From contig NZ_CP110615.1 in assembly GCF_026153295.1 (NCBI RefSeq), positions 806,001 through 870,000 of the forward strand: DNA of 64,000 nucleotides, read 5' to 3'. This document shows positions 54,099 through 63,976 of the stretch, one piece after another. Each line of letters opens with the position of its first letter. Positions within the stretch are counted from its first letter, which is position 1. The notes beneath the pieces are model-generated. The model was not told the origin of the DNA, made no database searches, and saw only the letters and a list, made by a program, of their open reading frames with translations. The position numbers and the translations under genes were made by a program. This stretch comes from Rhodococcus antarcticus. GTDB lineage: Bacteria; Actinomycetota; Actinomycetes; Mycobacteriales; Mycobacteriaceae.

Positions 54099-55007
54099 TC
54101 AGTGGAACGGATCGGCCAGGTGGTCCAGCGCGACCACCCGACCGTCCACCGAGGACACCACCCAGGTGCTCGCCTTCCGGGTCCGGCCGGGCGGGACGGC
54201 GATCCCGGACGCCCCGGCCCAGCGCGCCACGAGCTCGGGGATGACCCCGCCCTGGCTGCACAACACCGGCACGCCACCGGCGGTGAGCACCTGCTGGGCC
54301 CGCCGCGCCCCGTGCGCCGGACCGGCCGCCCACCCCTCCTCCGACAGCAGCGGCTCCGACCGCACGCCGACGTCCAGGACGTCGGCCAGCGGCTGGACGG
54401 TCTGCTCGCAGCGCACGCGGTCCGCGGCGTGCACCACGGTCGCACCGAACGCCTGGCACAGGGGGACGAGGGCGCGCGCCTGCAGGTGTCCCTCGCGCAC
54501 CAGGGGACGCAGCCGGTCCTCGCCGCGGAAGCGCTTGCGGCTGCCCGCCTTGGCGTGGCGCACCAGCAGCAGGGTCTCGGTGTCCGCGGGCAGGGCGGCG
54601 AAGCGGCGCAGGACGGTGGCGTCCGAGCGCTGGGTCACCTGCTCGCGGGCGGGCGCCACCGGGAGCCAGCGCAGCTCGTCCACCTCCTCGTTCGGGGTGA
54701 AGCTGCCTCCGGTGGCACGCGCCGCCCAGTGGTCCACCCGTTTCGGGCGCCCGGCGACGCGGTAGCGGCTGCGTCCGAGGTGACGGCCGAGCACGGCCCG
54801 GTGACCGGTCTCCTCGGCGATCTCGCGCAGTGCGGCCACCACGCGGTGCTCCCCGTCCTCCACGTGGCCCTTGGGCAGCGACCAGTCGTCGTGGCGCGGT
54901 CGGTGCACCAGGGCGACCTCGACCTGGGCGCCGGCCGCGCCCGCGTCGGTGGCCCAGCGCCAGAGCACCCCGCCCGCGGCCAGCACCGGTTCGTCGTGGC
55001 TGCTCAC
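54099..55007 (-). CDS. mutT1: Nudix hydrolase fused to histidine phosphatase (MutT1-like)
   Basis: 302 residues, GTG 55007. The Nudix box starts at Gly47: GHVEDGE then REIAEETG. The histidine phosphatase domain begins LLLVRHAKAGSRKRF with His151. The two-domain layout is that of mycobacterial MutT1, which hydrolyses 8-oxo-guanine nucleotides and diadenosine polyphosphates. 10 bp downstream of ppk in the same direction. Confidence 0.95.
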   Translation of the reverse strand: MSSHDEPVLAAGGVLWRWATDAGAAGAQVEVALVHRPRHDDWSLPKGHVEDGEHRVVAALREIAEETGHRAVLGRHLGRSRYRVAGRPKRVDHWAARATGGSFTPNEEVDELRWLPVAPAREQVTQRSDATVLRRFAALPADTETLLLVRHAKAGSRKRFRGEDRLRPLVREGHLQARALVPLCQAFGATVVHAADRVRCEQTVQPLADVLDVGVRSEPLLSEEGWAAGPAHGARRAQQVLTAGGVPVLCSQGGVIPELVARWAGASGIAVPPGRTRKASTWVVSSVDGRVVALDHLADPFH

Positions 55008-55017
55008 CCCGGGCCCG

Positions 55018-57213
55018 TCACTCCGCCGCGTGGTGCTGGCGCATCATCTGCACCTGGTGGTCGCGCACGCGCTCGCCGGAGGCGGGCGACGCCGTCCAGC
55101 TGCCGTCGGACTCCATCACCCAGCAGCGGGTGGACGGGTCGAGCAGCGAGTCGAACATGTCGTCCAGCTCGCTGGTCAACCGCGGGTCGCGCACCTGCAC
55201 CATGACCTCCACGCGTCGGTCGAGGTTGCGGTGCATCATGTCCGCGCTGCCGATCCAGCACTCGTCGCTGCCCAGGAAGTGGAACACCCGGGAGTGCTCG
55301 AGGAAACGACCCAGCACGCTGCGCACGTGGATGTTCTCGCTCAGTCCCGCGACCCCCGGCCGCAGCGCACAGATCCCGCGGACGACGACGTCGACGGGGA
55401 CCCCGGCCTGCGAGGCCCGGTAGAGGGCGTCGATGACCTGCTCGTCGACCAGGGCGTTGGCCTTGAGCCGGATGCCGGCGGGACGGCCGGCGCGGGCGTG
55501 CGCCACCTCGTCCTGGATGCGGCTCACGATGCCGCGGCGAACCCCGTACGGGGCCACCAGCAGGTTGCGGTACTCCTTCTGCCGGGAGTACCCGGTGAGC
55601 GAGTTGAACAGCTCGGTGAGGTCGCGACCGATCTCCGGCGAGGCCGTCAGCAGGCCGACGTCCTCGTAGATGCGTGCCGTCTTGGGGTTGTAGTTGCCGG
55701 TGCCGATGTGCGCGTAGCGCCGGATGGTCGAGCCCTCGCGCCGCACCACCAGGCAGGTCTTGCAGTGGGTCTTGAGCCCGACCAGGCCGTAGACCACGTG
55801 CACACCGGCCTGCTCCAGCTTCCGGGCCCAGCTGATGTTGGCCTGCTCGTCGAAGCGGGCCTTGACCTCCACCAGGGCCACCACCTGCTTGCCCGCCTCC
55901 GCCGCGTCGACCAGGGCGTCCACGATGGGGGAGTCGCCGGAGGTGCGGTAGAGCGTCTGCTTGATGGCCAGCACGTTCTTGTCGGCGGCGGCCTGCTCCA
56001 CGAAGCGCTGCACGCTGGTGGAGAACGAGTCGTAGGGGTGGTGCACCAGCACGTCGCCCTCGCGCAGCGTCGCGAAGACGCTCTTGGGGATCTCCCTCTC
56101 ACCGAAGGCCGGGTGCGTGGCCGGCACGAACGGGGGGTCCTTCAGGTGCGGCTTGTCGACGGAGTAGAGCTCCATCAGGCTCGCCAGGTCGAGCAGACCG
56201 GGCACCTGGATGACGTCGCGCGGGTTGACGTCGAGCTCCCGCAGCAGCAGCTCGAGCATGTGCTCGGTCATGTCGTCGGCGACCTCCAGGCGCACCGGCG
56301 AGCCGAAGCGGCGGCGGGCGAGCTCGCGCTCCAGGGCCTGCAGCAGGTCCTCGTCACGGTCCTCCTCGACCTCGACGTCGGCGTTGCGGGTGATGCGGAA
56401 GGTGTGCTGCTCGACGACCTCCATGCCCGGGAACAGCATCCCGAGGTGCGCGGCGATGAGCTCCTCGAGCGGCAGGAACACCTCGACCCCGGCCTGCACG
56501 CGGACGAAGCGGTCCACGTTGTCGGGCACCTTGACGCGGGCGAAGCGCTCACCCGCGGTCTCGGCGTCCCGCACGGTGACGGCCAGGTTGAGGGCGAGCC
56601 CGCTGATGTAGGGGAAGGGGTGCGCCGGGTCCACGGCCAGGGGGGTGAGCACGGGGAACACCTGGTCGCGGAAGTACTCCGAGAGCCGGGCGCGGCTGTC
56701 GGCGTCGAGGTCGCTCCACTCCGCGATGGCCACACCCTCGGCCTCCAGGGCGGGCTGCACGTCCACCAGGAAGAGCTGGGCGTGCCGCTGGGAGATCTCC
56801 TGCGTGCGCTCGGAGACCCGGCGCAGCTGCTCGCGGGGGGAGAGCCCGTCGGCCGACCGGACCGAGAGACCGGTCTCGTCGCGGCGCTTCAGCCCGGCCA
56901 CCCGCACCATGTGGAACTCGTCGAGGTTGGAGGCGAAGATGGCCAGGAACTTGGCGCGCTCCAGCAGCGGCAGCGAGGCGTCCTCGGCCAGGGCCAGCAC
57001 CCGGGCGTTGAAGTCCAGCCAGCTGAGCTCGCGGTTGAGGTACCGGTCCTCGGGCAGGTCGTCCAGCACGACCGCGGCCGGGGTGGCTGCGGGCGGGGCC
57101 GTCGGCAGGGTGCGCGGGGTGTGTGCGTCGACGACGACGACCGTGGCACCCTCCCGGCCCCCGGGGCCCTCCTCGTGCGGGGTGTCGGCGGGGGACGGCT
57201 CTGCGGTGCTCAC
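55018..57213 (-). CDS. ppk1: polyphosphate kinase 1
   Basis: 731 residues from GTG 57213, chosen because AGGA lies 6 nt upstream; ATG 57231 would add six residues. Synthesises polyphosphate from [20 protein letters not shown] is the N-terminal block, [14 protein letters not shown] and [23 protein letters not shown] carry the ATP site and the phosphorylated His. Operon with mutT1. Confidence 0.96.
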   Translation of the reverse strand: MSTAEPSPADTPHEEGPGGREGATVVVVDAHTPRTLPTAPPAATPAAVVLDDLPEDRYLNRELSWLDFNARVLALAEDASLPLLERAKFLAIFASNLDEFHMVRVAGLKRRDETGLSVRSADGLSPREQLRRVSERTQEISQRHAQLFLVDVQPALEAEGVAIAEWSDLDADSRARLSEYFRDQVFPVLTPLAVDPAHPFPYISGLALNLAVTVRDAETAGERFARVKVPDNVDRFVRVQAGVEVFLPLEELIAAHLGMLFPGMEVVEQHTFRITRNADVEVEEDRDEDLLQALERELARRRFGSPVRLEVADDMTEHMLELLLRELDVNPRDVIQVPGLLDLASLMELYSVDKPHLKDPPFVPATHPAFGEREIPKSVFATLREGDVLVHHPYDSFSTSVQRFVEQAAADKNVLAIKQTLYRTSGDSPIVDALVDAAEAGKQVVALVEVKARFDEQANISWARKLEQAGVHVVYGLVGLKTHCKTCLVVRREGSTIRRYAHIGTGNYNPKTARIYEDVGLLTASPEIGRDLTELFNSLTGYSRQKEYRNLLVAPYGVRRGIVSRIQDEVAHARAGRPAGIRLKANALVDEQVIDALYRASQAGVPVDVVVRGICALRPGVAGLSENIHVRSVLGRFLEHSRVFHFLGSDECWIGSADMMHRNLDRRVEVMVQVRDPRLTSELDDMFDSLLDPSTRCWVMESDGSWTASPASGERVRDHQVQMMRQHHAAE

Positions 57214-57267
57214 CCCCCGATCCTGCCCCATCCGCGACCCCCGGCAGGCGTCGCGCAGGTGAAGTCC

Positions 57268-58125
57268 TCAGCCGGGCGCCGTGATCGCGGCCGTGAGCAG
57301 GAACACGGCCCCGTCGGTCCCGGCGTGCACCCGCACCCGCTGCCCGACGTGGATCCGGAGCCACCCGCCCAGCACGGCCGCGGACTCATAGCACCGCAGC
57401 AGCGACCCGGCGTCGGTGCGCAGCTCGACCACCCCGTGCTCGTGGGCGGACACGGTGGCGGGGGTGCCGGCGGCGTCCAGCAGGGCTGCCGTCGCCGGAC
57501 CCACGCCGGCGCGGACCGCGGCGCCGAGGTCGGTGACGGTGTCCACGTCACCGCGCAGCCCCGGCCAGCCCCCACCGAGCAGGTGGGCCCCGGAGGCGGC
57601 GTGGGCTGCGGCCGAGCCGGGCCCGAAGTGCGGGTCCAGCGCCGTGCCGGCCGGGGCGAGCAGCATCGTGGTGCCCGTGCCGCCGGTGTCGGCCACCGCG
57701 GCCCGCCCGCCGGCCGCGGCCGACACCGCGGCCGTGAGCTCGGTGGGCCGCAGCGCCGGGAGGTCGCCCTGCAGCGCGAGCACCGACCGCTCGGCGCCGA
57801 GCTGGTCCGCCGCGTGGGCCAAGGCGTCGTTGAGCGAGTCGGTGGGGTCGGTCAGCGGGACGGCCCCCGCCGCCCGCGCCGCCGCGACCACCGCGGGATC
57901 GGCCGTCACCACGTGCACGGACGCGACGACGGGGCAGCGGAGCGCGGCGGAGACGGTGTCGGTGAGCATCGCGAGCACCAGGGCCGACCGCTCCTGCTCG
58001 CCGAGCGCCGGGCCCAGCCGGCTCTTGGCCGCGCGCAGGCGCTTCACGGCCACGACCACCCGGACACCGGCCTGCTCCACCCCGGCCCCGTCCACCCGGG
58101 CCCCGTCCACCCCGGCCTGGTCCAC
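57268..58125 (-). CDS. cofC: CofC/FbiD guanylyltransferase with extra C-terminal domain
   Basis: 285 residues from GTG 58125. Makes the GTP-activated lactyl/enolpyruvyl precursor of coenzyme F420. [20 protein letters not shown] is near residue 23, [25 protein letters not shown] near residue 119 and the C-terminal [10 protein letters not shown] near residue 191 define the nucleotidyltransferase. Residues about 219-280 are additional to the ~210-residue family and look like a short beta-barrel. The first 20 residues come from a tandem repeat, so the true start may be internal. Confidence 0.87.
   Translation of the reverse strand: MDQAGVDGARVDGAGVEQAGVRVVVAVKRLRAAKSRLGPALGEQERSALVLAMLTDTVSAALRCPVVASVHVVTADPAVVAAARAAGAVPLTDPTDSLNDALAHAADQLGAERSVLALQGDLPALRPTELTAAVSAAAGGRAAVADTGGTGTTMLLAPAGTALDPHFGPGSAAAHAASGAHLLGGGWPGLRGDVDTVTDLGAAVRAGVGPATAALLDAAGTPATVSAHEHGVVELRTDAGSLLRCYESAAVLGGWLRIHVGQRVRVHAGTDGAVFLLTAAITAPG
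58066..58125. repeat. four 15-nt tandem repeats at the 5' end of cofC
   Basis: Four copies of a GTGGAC-GGGGCC-GGG-type 15-mer encode V-D/E-Q/G-A-G/R repeats before the conserved core. Each copy begins with GTG, so each could serve as a start codon. Confidence 0.85.
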
Positions 58126-58202
58126 GCTGCCGATCCTGCCAGCACCGGGCAGGGCAGGATGACACCCGCCGGGTCGGGTGCGCGGCAGGACGGGGACGTG
58201 AC

Positions 58203-59201
58203 GTGGCGGTGGTGGCGGTGCTCGGCGCGGGGTCGTGGGGCACCACCTTCGCCAAGGTCCTCAGCGACGCCGGCAGCGAGGTCACCCTGTGGGCGCGGCG
58301 TCCGGAGGTGGCCCACGCCGTGCGCAGCACCGGCCGCAACCCCGAGTACCTGCCCGACGTGCAGCTCCCCGCAGGCCTGCGCGCGACCAGCGACCACCGC
58401 GAGGCGCTGGACGGCGCGGACACGGTGGTGCTGGCCGTCCCCTCGCAGAGCCTGCGGTCCAACCTCGCAGGGTGGGTGGCCGACCTGCCGCCGGGAGCGA
58501 CCCTGCTCAGCCTGGCCAAGGGCGTGGAGCTGCGGACGCTGGAACGGATGAGCGAGGTGGTCCGCGAGGTCGCCGGGGTGCCGGCGGACCAGGTGGCGGT
58601 GCTCAGCGGACCGAACCTGGCCCGGGAGATCGCCGTCGGGCAACCCACCGCCACCGTCATCGCCTGCACCGACCACGACCGCGCCGTCGCCCTGCAGCAG
58701 GCCTGCACCACCGGCTACTTCCGGCCGTACACCAACACCGACGTGGTGGGCTGCGAGCTGGGCGGGGCCGGCAAGAACGTCATCGCCCTGGCCTGCGGGA
58801 TGGCCGTGGGCATGGGCCTGGGGGGCAACACGACGGCCACCATCATCACCCGCGGACTGGCCGAGGTGGCCCGGCTCGGCGTGGCCCTCGGCGCTCGGCA
58901 GGAGACGTTCGCGGGTCTGGCGGGCCTCGGCGACCTGGTGGCTACCTGCTCGTCCCCGCTCTCGCGCAACCGTACCTTCGGCGAGCTCCTGGGCCGGGGA
59001 TCGACCCTGGCGCAGGCGCAGGAGGCCGCGCACGGCCAGGTGGCCGAGGGTGTGAAGACCTGCACCGCGCTGCGCGAGCTCGCCGCGCGGCACCGCGTCG
59101 AGGTGCCCATCACCGACGGCGTCCACCGGGTGTGCCACGAGGGTGCACCCGTCTCCGCCATGGCCCGGGAGCTCCTGGGCCGCAGCACCAAGCCCGAGTA
59201 G
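58203..59201 (+). CDS. gpsA: NAD(P)H-dependent glycerol-3-phosphate dehydrogenase
   Basis: 332 residues, GTG 58203. [21 protein letters not shown] at the N terminus binds NAD(P)[23 protein letters not shown] near residue 180 and [21 protein letters not shown] near residue 238 are family blocks. Provides sn-glycerol-3-phosphate for phospholipids. Divergent from cofC. Confidence 0.97.
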   Translation: MAVVAVLGAGSWGTTFAKVLSDAGSEVTLWARRPEVAHAVRSTGRNPEYLPDVQLPAGLRATSDHREALDGADTVVLAVPSQSLRSNLAGWVADLPPGATLLSLAKGVELRTLERMSEVVREVAGVPADQVAVLSGPNLAREIAVGQPTATVIACTDHDRAVALQQACTTGYFRPYTNTDVVGCELGGAGKNVIALACGMAVGMGLGGNTTATIITRGLAEVARLGVALGARQETFAGLAGLGDLVATCSSPLSRNRTFGELLGRGSTLAQAQEAAHGQVAEGVKTCTALRELAARHRVEVPITDGVHRVCHEGAPVSAMARELLGRSTKPE

Positions 59202-59212
59202 AGGAGCAGCCT

Positions 59213-60337
59213 GTGACGACACCTCAGACCGGTTACGGGGACTCCACCCGGTGCGTCCGCGCCGGCGTGGGTCCGGCCGTGCCCGGGGAGCCCTTCCTGC
59301 CCGGGCCGGTGATGGCCGCCCCGTACCACCTCAGCCCCGACGAGGGGTCCGAGCCGCACTTCTACGCGCGGGCCTCGAACCCGGGCTGGGAGGGCCTGGA
59401 GGCGGCGCTGGCCGAGCTGGAGGGCGACGGGACCCCCGGCACGCAGGCCACGGTGACCGGCGCGGGGATGGCGGCCATCACGGTCCTGCTGCGCGCGGTG
59501 CTCCGCTCGGGCGACGTGCTGGTGCTCCCCAGCGACGGGTACTACCAGGTGCGGGCCTACGCGGCCGAGCGCCTGGCGTCCTGGGGGGTGGTGGTCCGCG
59601 AGGTGCCGACGCCCAGGATGGCCGACGAGCTCGACGGCGCCCGGCTCGTGCTGGCCGAGACCCCGTCCAACCCGGGCCTGGACGTGGTGGACCTGAGGGC
59701 CGTGGCCGCCGCCGCGCACGCCACCGGGGCGCTGCTGGCGGTGGACAACACCACGGCCACCCCGCTGGGCCAGCTGCCGCTGGGGCTGGGTGCGGACGTG
59801 GTGGTCGCCAGCGGGACGAAGGCGCTCAGCGGGCACAGCGACCTGCTCATGGGCTACGTGGCCACCGCGGACCCCGAGCTGCACGCCGCCGTCGGCCGCG
59901 AGCGGTTGCTCTCGGGCTCCGTGCTGGGCCCGTTCGAGACCTGGCTCGCGCACCGCAGCCTCGGCTCGGCCGCGCTGCGGATCGACCGGCAGTGCGCGAC
60001 CGCCGCCGCCCTGGTGGAGGCGCTCGACGGCCACCCCGGGGTGCACGGGCTGCGCTGGCCCGGCCTGTCCAGCGACCCCTCCCACGCGGTGGCCGCCGCC
60101 CAGATGCGCCGTTTCGGCGGGGTGCTGCGGTTCGAGCTGGCCTCCGCCGAGGCGGTGCACGCCTTCGTCGCGGCGTCGAGCCTGGTCAGTGCGGCCACGA
60201 GCTTCGGCGGGCTGCACACCACCGCCGACCGGCGGGCGCGCTGGGGCGACGCGGTCCCGCCGGGCTTCGTGCGGCTGTCCTGCGGCATCGAGGACACCGC
60301 CGACGTGGTGCGGGACGTGCTGGCCGCCCTCGGCTGA
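59213..60337 (+). CDS. Cys/Met metabolism PLP enzyme (cystathionine gamma-lyase-like)
   Basis: 374 residues, GTG 59213 after GAGGAGC. YARASNPGWEGLEAALAELEG near residue 51, LAETPSNPGLDVVDL near residue 147, PLP lysine Lys203 in VVASGTKALSGHSDLLMG. Fold type I gamma-family; gamma-lyase or gamma-synthase activity cannot be separated by eye. Between gpsA (11 bp) and ddl (37 bp). Confidence 0.88.
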   Translation: MTTPQTGYGDSTRCVRAGVGPAVPGEPFLPGPVMAAPYHLSPDEGSEPHFYARASNPGWEGLEAALAELEGDGTPGTQATVTGAGMAAITVLLRAVLRSGDVLVLPSDGYYQVRAYAAERLASWGVVVREVPTPRMADELDGARLVLAETPSNPGLDVVDLRAVAAAAHATGALLAVDNTTATPLGQLPLGLGADVVVASGTKALSGHSDLLMGYVATADPELHAAVGRERLLSGSVLGPFETWLAHRSLGSAALRIDRQCATAAALVEALDGHPGVHGLRWPGLSSDPSHAVAAAQMRRFGGVLRFELASAEAVHAFVAASSLVSAATSFGGLHTTADRRARWGDAVPPGFVRLSCGIEDTADVVRDVLAALG

Positions 60338-60360
60338 CCGGGGCCGCCGCCCCGCGCCGG

Positions 60361-60366
60361 TAGGTT
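60361..60366 (+). promoter_or_regulatory. -10 box of leaderless ddl
   Basis: TAGGTT ends 8 nt before ATG 60375 with no Shine-Dalgarno. Confidence 0.45.
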
Positions 60367-60374
60367 GACCGGTC

Positions 60375-61484
60375 ATGGGCGAGCGTCGGACGAGGGTGGC
60401 CGTGGTGTTCGGCGGGCAGAGCAGCGAGCACGCCGTGAGCTGCGTCTCCGCCGGCAGCGTGCTCGCCCACCTGGACCCCGAGCGGTTCGAGGTGGTCCCG
60501 GTGGGGATCACCCGGGACGGAGCCTGGGTGCTCGGCACCTCCGACACCGCGGCCCTGGCCTTCGGTGGTGCGGCCCTGCCGTCGGTGGACGCCACGGGCA
60601 CCGCGCTGGTGCTCGCGCCGGACCCGTCCCGACCCGGTGCGGTGGTGGCCCTCGAGCCCGGCCGGGTCGGGGAGGTGCTCGCCCAGGTGGACGTGGTGTT
60701 CCCCGTGCTGCACGGTGCACGCGGCGAGGACGGCACGCTGCAGGGACTGCTGGAGCTCGCGGGTGTGCCCTACGTGGGTGCGGGGGTGCTCGCCAGCGCG
60801 GCCGGGATGGACAAGGAGTTCACCGCGAAGCTGCTCGCCGCCGACGGGCTGCCGGTGGGCACCCGGGTGGTGCTGCGCCCGCGCACCCCGACGGTCTCCG
60901 AGCAGGACCGCGCGCGGCTGGGCCTGCCCGTCTTCGTCAAGCCCGCCCGGGCCGGCTCCTCCTTCGGCATCACCCGGGTGGCGCGCTGGGAGGACCTGGA
61001 CGCCGCGATCGCCACGGCCCGCGAGCACGACCCCAAGGTGCTCGTCGAGGCGGCGGTGGTCGGCCGGGAGGTGGAGTGCGGGGTGCTGGAGCTGCCCACC
61101 GGTGAGGTGCGGGCCAGCGTCCTGGCCGAGATCCGGCTGGCCGTGGACCCGGGGCACGAGGGCGCGTTCTACGACTTCGAGACCAAGTACCTGGGGGCCG
61201 GTGCGGCTGCGTACGACGTGCCCGCCCGGCTGGACGCGGAGACCACCCGGCAGGTCCAGGACATGGCGGTGGCCGCGTTCGCAGCCCTGGACGGCCAGGG
61301 ACTCGCGCGCGTGGACTTCTTCCTCACCGCCGACGGACCCGTGGTCAACGAGGTCAACACCATGCCGGGGTTCACCCCGAGCTCGATGTACCCGCGGATG
61401 TGGGCCGCCACGGGCGTGGACTACCCCGCGCTGCTCTCGACGCTGGTGGACACCGCCCTGGCCCGCGGCACCGGCCTGCGCTGA
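60375..61484 (+). CDS. ddl: D-alanine--D-alanine ligase
   Basis: 369 residues, ATG 60375. [22 protein letters not shown] at the N terminus, [24 protein letters not shown], the ATP-grasp [14 protein letters not shown] near residue 192, and [25 protein letters not shown] with the metal ligands. Target of D-cycloserine. The next gene converges after 7 bp. Confidence 0.97.
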   Translation: MGERRTRVAVVFGGQSSEHAVSCVSAGSVLAHLDPERFEVVPVGITRDGAWVLGTSDTAALAFGGAALPSVDATGTALVLAPDPSRPGAVVALEPGRVGEVLAQVDVVFPVLHGARGEDGTLQGLLELAGVPYVGAGVLASAAGMDKEFTAKLLAADGLPVGTRVVLRPRTPTVSEQDRARLGLPVFVKPARAGSSFGITRVARWEDLDAAIATAREHDPKVLVEAAVVGREVECGVLELPTGEVRASVLAEIRLAVDPGHEGAFYDFETKYLGAGAAAYDVPARLDAETTRQVQDMAVAAFAALDGQGLARVDFFLTADGPVVNEVNTMPGFTPSSMYPRMWAATGVDYPALLSTLVDTALARGTGLR

Positions 61485-61491
61485 GCCGCGG

Positions 61492-62085
61492 TCAGCTCCC
61501 GGCGAGCGGGGCGGGGTCGAGGTCGTTGGCCGGCAGGTCCGCGGAGATGATGTCGGCCAGCTCCTGCACCGCCCCGCTGCCCTGGCCGTCGGGCAGCGTC
61601 AGGGCGATGTAGGCGGCGCGGTCCACCGCCACGTAGGTGGTGGCTGCGATGCCCTGCGGAGCTCCGGGGATCTCCAGGAACTGCACCCCGTTCACGCCGA
61701 GCAGGTTCGCGTCCACCGTGAACGTCTCCGGGCGCGGGATGCCGCAGCGCAGCACGAGGGGCTCGCCGCTCACCTCGGTGGAGCTCCACGCGGCGGCTCC
61801 TGCCGGTGCGGGATCGGCCAGGGCGGCCCGGGGCGCTCCGCCCAAGGCGTCGGGCAGGGCGGCCAGCAGCGTCGCGCAGGCCGGGTTCGCCGAGTCCGGG
61901 GCCGGGGCCGACGCCAGGACGACGGGGGCCGTGACCGGGGCGCGCTGGGCCAGCACCGAGGCCACCACCACGCCGACCAGGAGCGCGATCGGCAGGGCGA
62001 CCGCGGTGGCGATCACCGCCGGAGAGGGGCCGGTCCGCCCGCGGGCCTCGACGGGCCCGGGGTCCGGGGGAGCCGTCACGGTCAC
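61492..62085 (-). CDS. DUF3515 membrane-anchored protein
   Basis: 197 residues, GTG 62085 overlapping the stop of the small Lrp-type gene as GTGA. One N-terminal membrane helix (AVIATAVALPIALLVGVVVASVLA), then an extracytoplasmic domain with NPACATLLAALPDAL and VLRCGIPRPETF, whose cysteines may pair. Counterpart of Rv2980 (recalled). Function unknown. Confidence 0.85.
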   Translation of the reverse strand: MTVTAPPDPGPVEARGRTGPSPAVIATAVALPIALLVGVVVASVLAQRAPVTAPVVLASAPAPDSANPACATLLAALPDALGGAPRAALADPAPAGAAAWSSTEVSGEPLVLRCGIPRPETFTVDANLLGVNGVQFLEIPGAPQGIAATTYVAVDRAAYIALTLPDGQGSGAVQELADIISADLPANDLDPAPLAGS

Positions 62086-62318
62086 GACAAGTTGACGACC
62101 GGACAGGTGAGCGTGCGGGTGATGCCCGCCACGCCCTGCACGCGCGCCACCACGAGCTGACCGAGCTCGTCGACCGTCGCGGCGTCGGCGCGGACGATCA
62201 CGTCGTAGGGCCCGGTCACGTCCTCGGAGGAGGACACCCCGGGGATCCGGCCGATCTCCGACGCGACGGCGGCGGCCTTGCCGACCTCGGTCTGGACCAG
62301 GATGTATGCCTGCACCAC
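62082..62318 (-). CDS. standalone Lrp/AsnC ligand-binding (RAM) domain
   Basis: 78 residues from GTG 62318 after AGAAGAGG. Matches the C-terminal sensor domain of Lrp/AsnC regulators (VQAYILVQTEVGKAAAVASEI, GVSSSEDVTGPYDVIVRADA) without the DNA-binding half. Such proteins form oligomers that bind amino acids. Coupled to the DUF3515 gene. Confidence 0.88.
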   Translation of the reverse strand: MVQAYILVQTEVGKAAAVASEIGRIPGVSSSEDVTGPYDVIVRADAATVDELGQLVVARVQGVAGITRTLTCPVVNLS

Positions 62319-62395
62319 GGCGTGCCTCTTCTCTGCGACGGTCACCACCGGGGTAGGAACGACACGTCCGGCGGCGCTGTCTCGACTGCGGCGAC

Positions 62396-62411
62396 CGGGG
62401 TGGAAACCCCG
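62396..62411. other. GGAA-loop hairpin in the gap before thiL
   Basis: CGGGGT (62396-62401) and ACCCCG (62406-62411) close a GGAA (GNRA-type) tetraloop in the 167-bp divergent gap. Its role is unknown; no TPP riboswitch core was recognised. Confidence 0.4.
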
Positions 62412-62474
62412 ACCGACCCGTCAACCTACTCGTCCCGCTCCGGCCCACCACCCGCCCGCACCGCCCGCACCCAC

Positions 62475-62488
62475 GGAGGCCCCCGATC
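62475..62488 (+). promoter_or_regulatory. ribosome-binding site and ATC start of thiL
   Basis: A perfect GGAGG (62475-62479) lies 6 nt before an in-frame ATC (62486-62488). No ATG, GTG, TTG or CTG occurs in this frame between the upstream stop (62354-62356) and GTG 62546. Confidence 0.5.
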
Positions 62489-63466
62489 CCCTCGTCACCG
62501 CCGCCCCCAGCCCCGGGAACAGTCGCCGAGATCGGCGAGCACGGGGTGATCGCCCGGGCCACCGCCCACCGGACCCAGCCCGCCACCACCCTGCTCGGCC
62601 CCGGTGACGACGCGGCCGTGGTCTCCGCCCCGGACGGCCGCACCGTCGTGACCACCGACGTGCTCGTCGAGGGGGTCCACTTCCGCCTGGACTGGTCCAC
62701 CGCCGAGCAGGTGGGGCGCAAGGCGGTGGCCCAGAACTTGGCCGACGTGGTCGCGATGGGGGCGGTCCCCACCGCGCTCCTGGTCGGCCTCGCCTGTCCC
62801 GGGTCCACCCCGGTGGAGGTCGTCGACGGACTGACCACCGGCCTGTGGGACGAGGCGGCGAAGGTGGGTGCCGGCATCGTCGGAGGTGACGTGGTGCGCG
62901 CCGAGCAGGTGGTGGTGTCGGTGACCGCGCTGGGCGACCTGCAGGGCCGTGAGCCGGTGCTGCGCTCCGGTGCCCGTCCCGGTGACGTGGTGGCCGTGGC
63001 GGGGCGGCTGGGCTGGTCGGCGGCGGGGCTCGCGGTGCTGAGCCGGGGGTTCCGGGCGCCTGCCGCCGTGGTCTCGGCCCACCGGGTGCCCGAGCCGCCG
63101 TACGCGCTGGGCCTGGCCGGCGCCAGGGCCGGGGCGTCGGCGATGACCGACGTCTCCGACGGCCTGCTGGCCGACCTGGGCCAGCTCGCCGAGGCCTCCG
63201 GCGTGTCGGCCGACCTGGACCGGGTGGCGCTCACCCCGGCCGCCAAGCTGGTCGAGGTGGGCTCCGCGCTGGGCGTCGACCCGTGGACCTGGGTGCTCAC
63301 CGGTGGGGAGGACCACGCCTTCCTGGCCACCTTCGGGCCCCGGCGCACGCTGCCGGCGGGCTGGACCGTCATCGGGACGGTCGGTGAGGGGTCGGGGGTC
63401 ACCGTGGACGGCGTGGACTGGGACCCGGAGAACGGCCCCACCGGGTGGACGGCCTTCGGACGGTGA
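62486..63466 (+). CDS. thiL: thiamine-monophosphate kinase
   Basis: 326 residues if started at ATC 62486, the family length; 306 if started at GTG 62546. Phosphorylates thiamine monophosphate to the active diphosphate. [13 protein letters not shown] matches the conserved start of ThiL (G-E-F/H-x-L/V-I) and lies partly upstream of GTG 62546, so that GTG would remove it. [22 protein letters not shown] and [11 protein letters not shown] are the metal and ATP sites, and [11 protein letters not shown] is the C-terminal block. Overlaps the next gene as GTGA. Confidence 0.9.
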   Translation: MPSSPPPPAPGTVAEIGEHGVIARATAHRTQPATTLLGPGDDAAVVSAPDGRTVVTTDVLVEGVHFRLDWSTAEQVGRKAVAQNLADVVAMGAVPTALLVGLACPGSTPVEVVDGLTTGLWDEAAKVGAGIVGGDVVRAEQVVVSVTALGDLQGREPVLRSGARPGDVVAVAGRLGWSAAGLAVLSRGFRAPAAVVSAHRVPEPPYALGLAGARAGASAMTDVSDGLLADLGQLAEASGVSADLDRVALTPAAKLVEVGSALGVDPWTWVLTGGEDHAFLATFGPRRTLPAGWTVIGTVGEGSGVTVDGVDWDPENGPTGWTAFGR

Positions 63467-63966
63467 GCGGCTGGACGCTGGAGCCGGTGCGCTACGACCA
63501 CCCGGAGGTCGCGCTGCTCGTCGACGCCGTCCAGGCGGAGTACGTGCGGCGCTACGGGACGGGCGACGACACGGTGCTGACCCCGGCGGACTTCGCCGCC
63601 GGCCGCGGGGTGTTCCTGCTGGGGTGCCTGGACGGCGTTCCCGTCGCGATGGGCGGCTGGCGGTCCCGGGACGCCGAGCGGGGCGAACCCGGGCTGGCCG
63701 ACGGTGACGCCGAGCTCAAGCGGATGCACGTGGTCGCGGCGGCGCAGCGTCGAGGGCTCGCGCGGCTCCTGCTCGCGGAGCTGGAGGCCTCGGCGGCGGC
63801 CGCGGGACGTCGTCGGGTGGTGCTGGAGACCGGCACGGAGCAGCCGGAGGCGATCGCGCTCTACCTGTCCTCCGGGTACGCGCCCACCGAGAAGTTCGGC
63901 CTCTACCGGTTCGAGGCGTCCTCGCGCTGCCTCGCCAAGAACCTGGGCGAGCCGCTGCCCGGCTAG
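63463..63966 (+). CDS. GNAT N-acetyltransferase
   Basis: 167 residues, GTG overlapping the thiL stop. Acetyl-CoA motif AELKRMHVVAAAQRRGLARLLLAELE near residue 84, motif B EAIALYLSSGYAP. Acceptor unknown. Coupled to thiL. Confidence 0.88.
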   Translation: MSGWTLEPVRYDHPEVALLVDAVQAEYVRRYGTGDDTVLTPADFAAGRGVFLLGCLDGVPVAMGGWRSRDAERGEPGLADGDAELKRMHVVAAAQRRGLARLLLAELEASAAAAGRRRVVLETGTEQPEAIALYLSSGYAPTEKFGLYRFEASSRCLAKNLGEPLPG

Positions 63967-63976
63967 GTTCGCCCGC

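Noticed and set aside
62319-62485. TPP riboswitch upstream of thiL
   Set aside because: A GNRA-type hairpin is present but the conserved TPP-binding core was not found.
62546-63466. thiL started at GTG 62546
   Set aside because: It would delete the conserved N-terminal GEHGVIAR region and lacks a good ribosome-binding site; ATC 62486 after GGAGG fits better.
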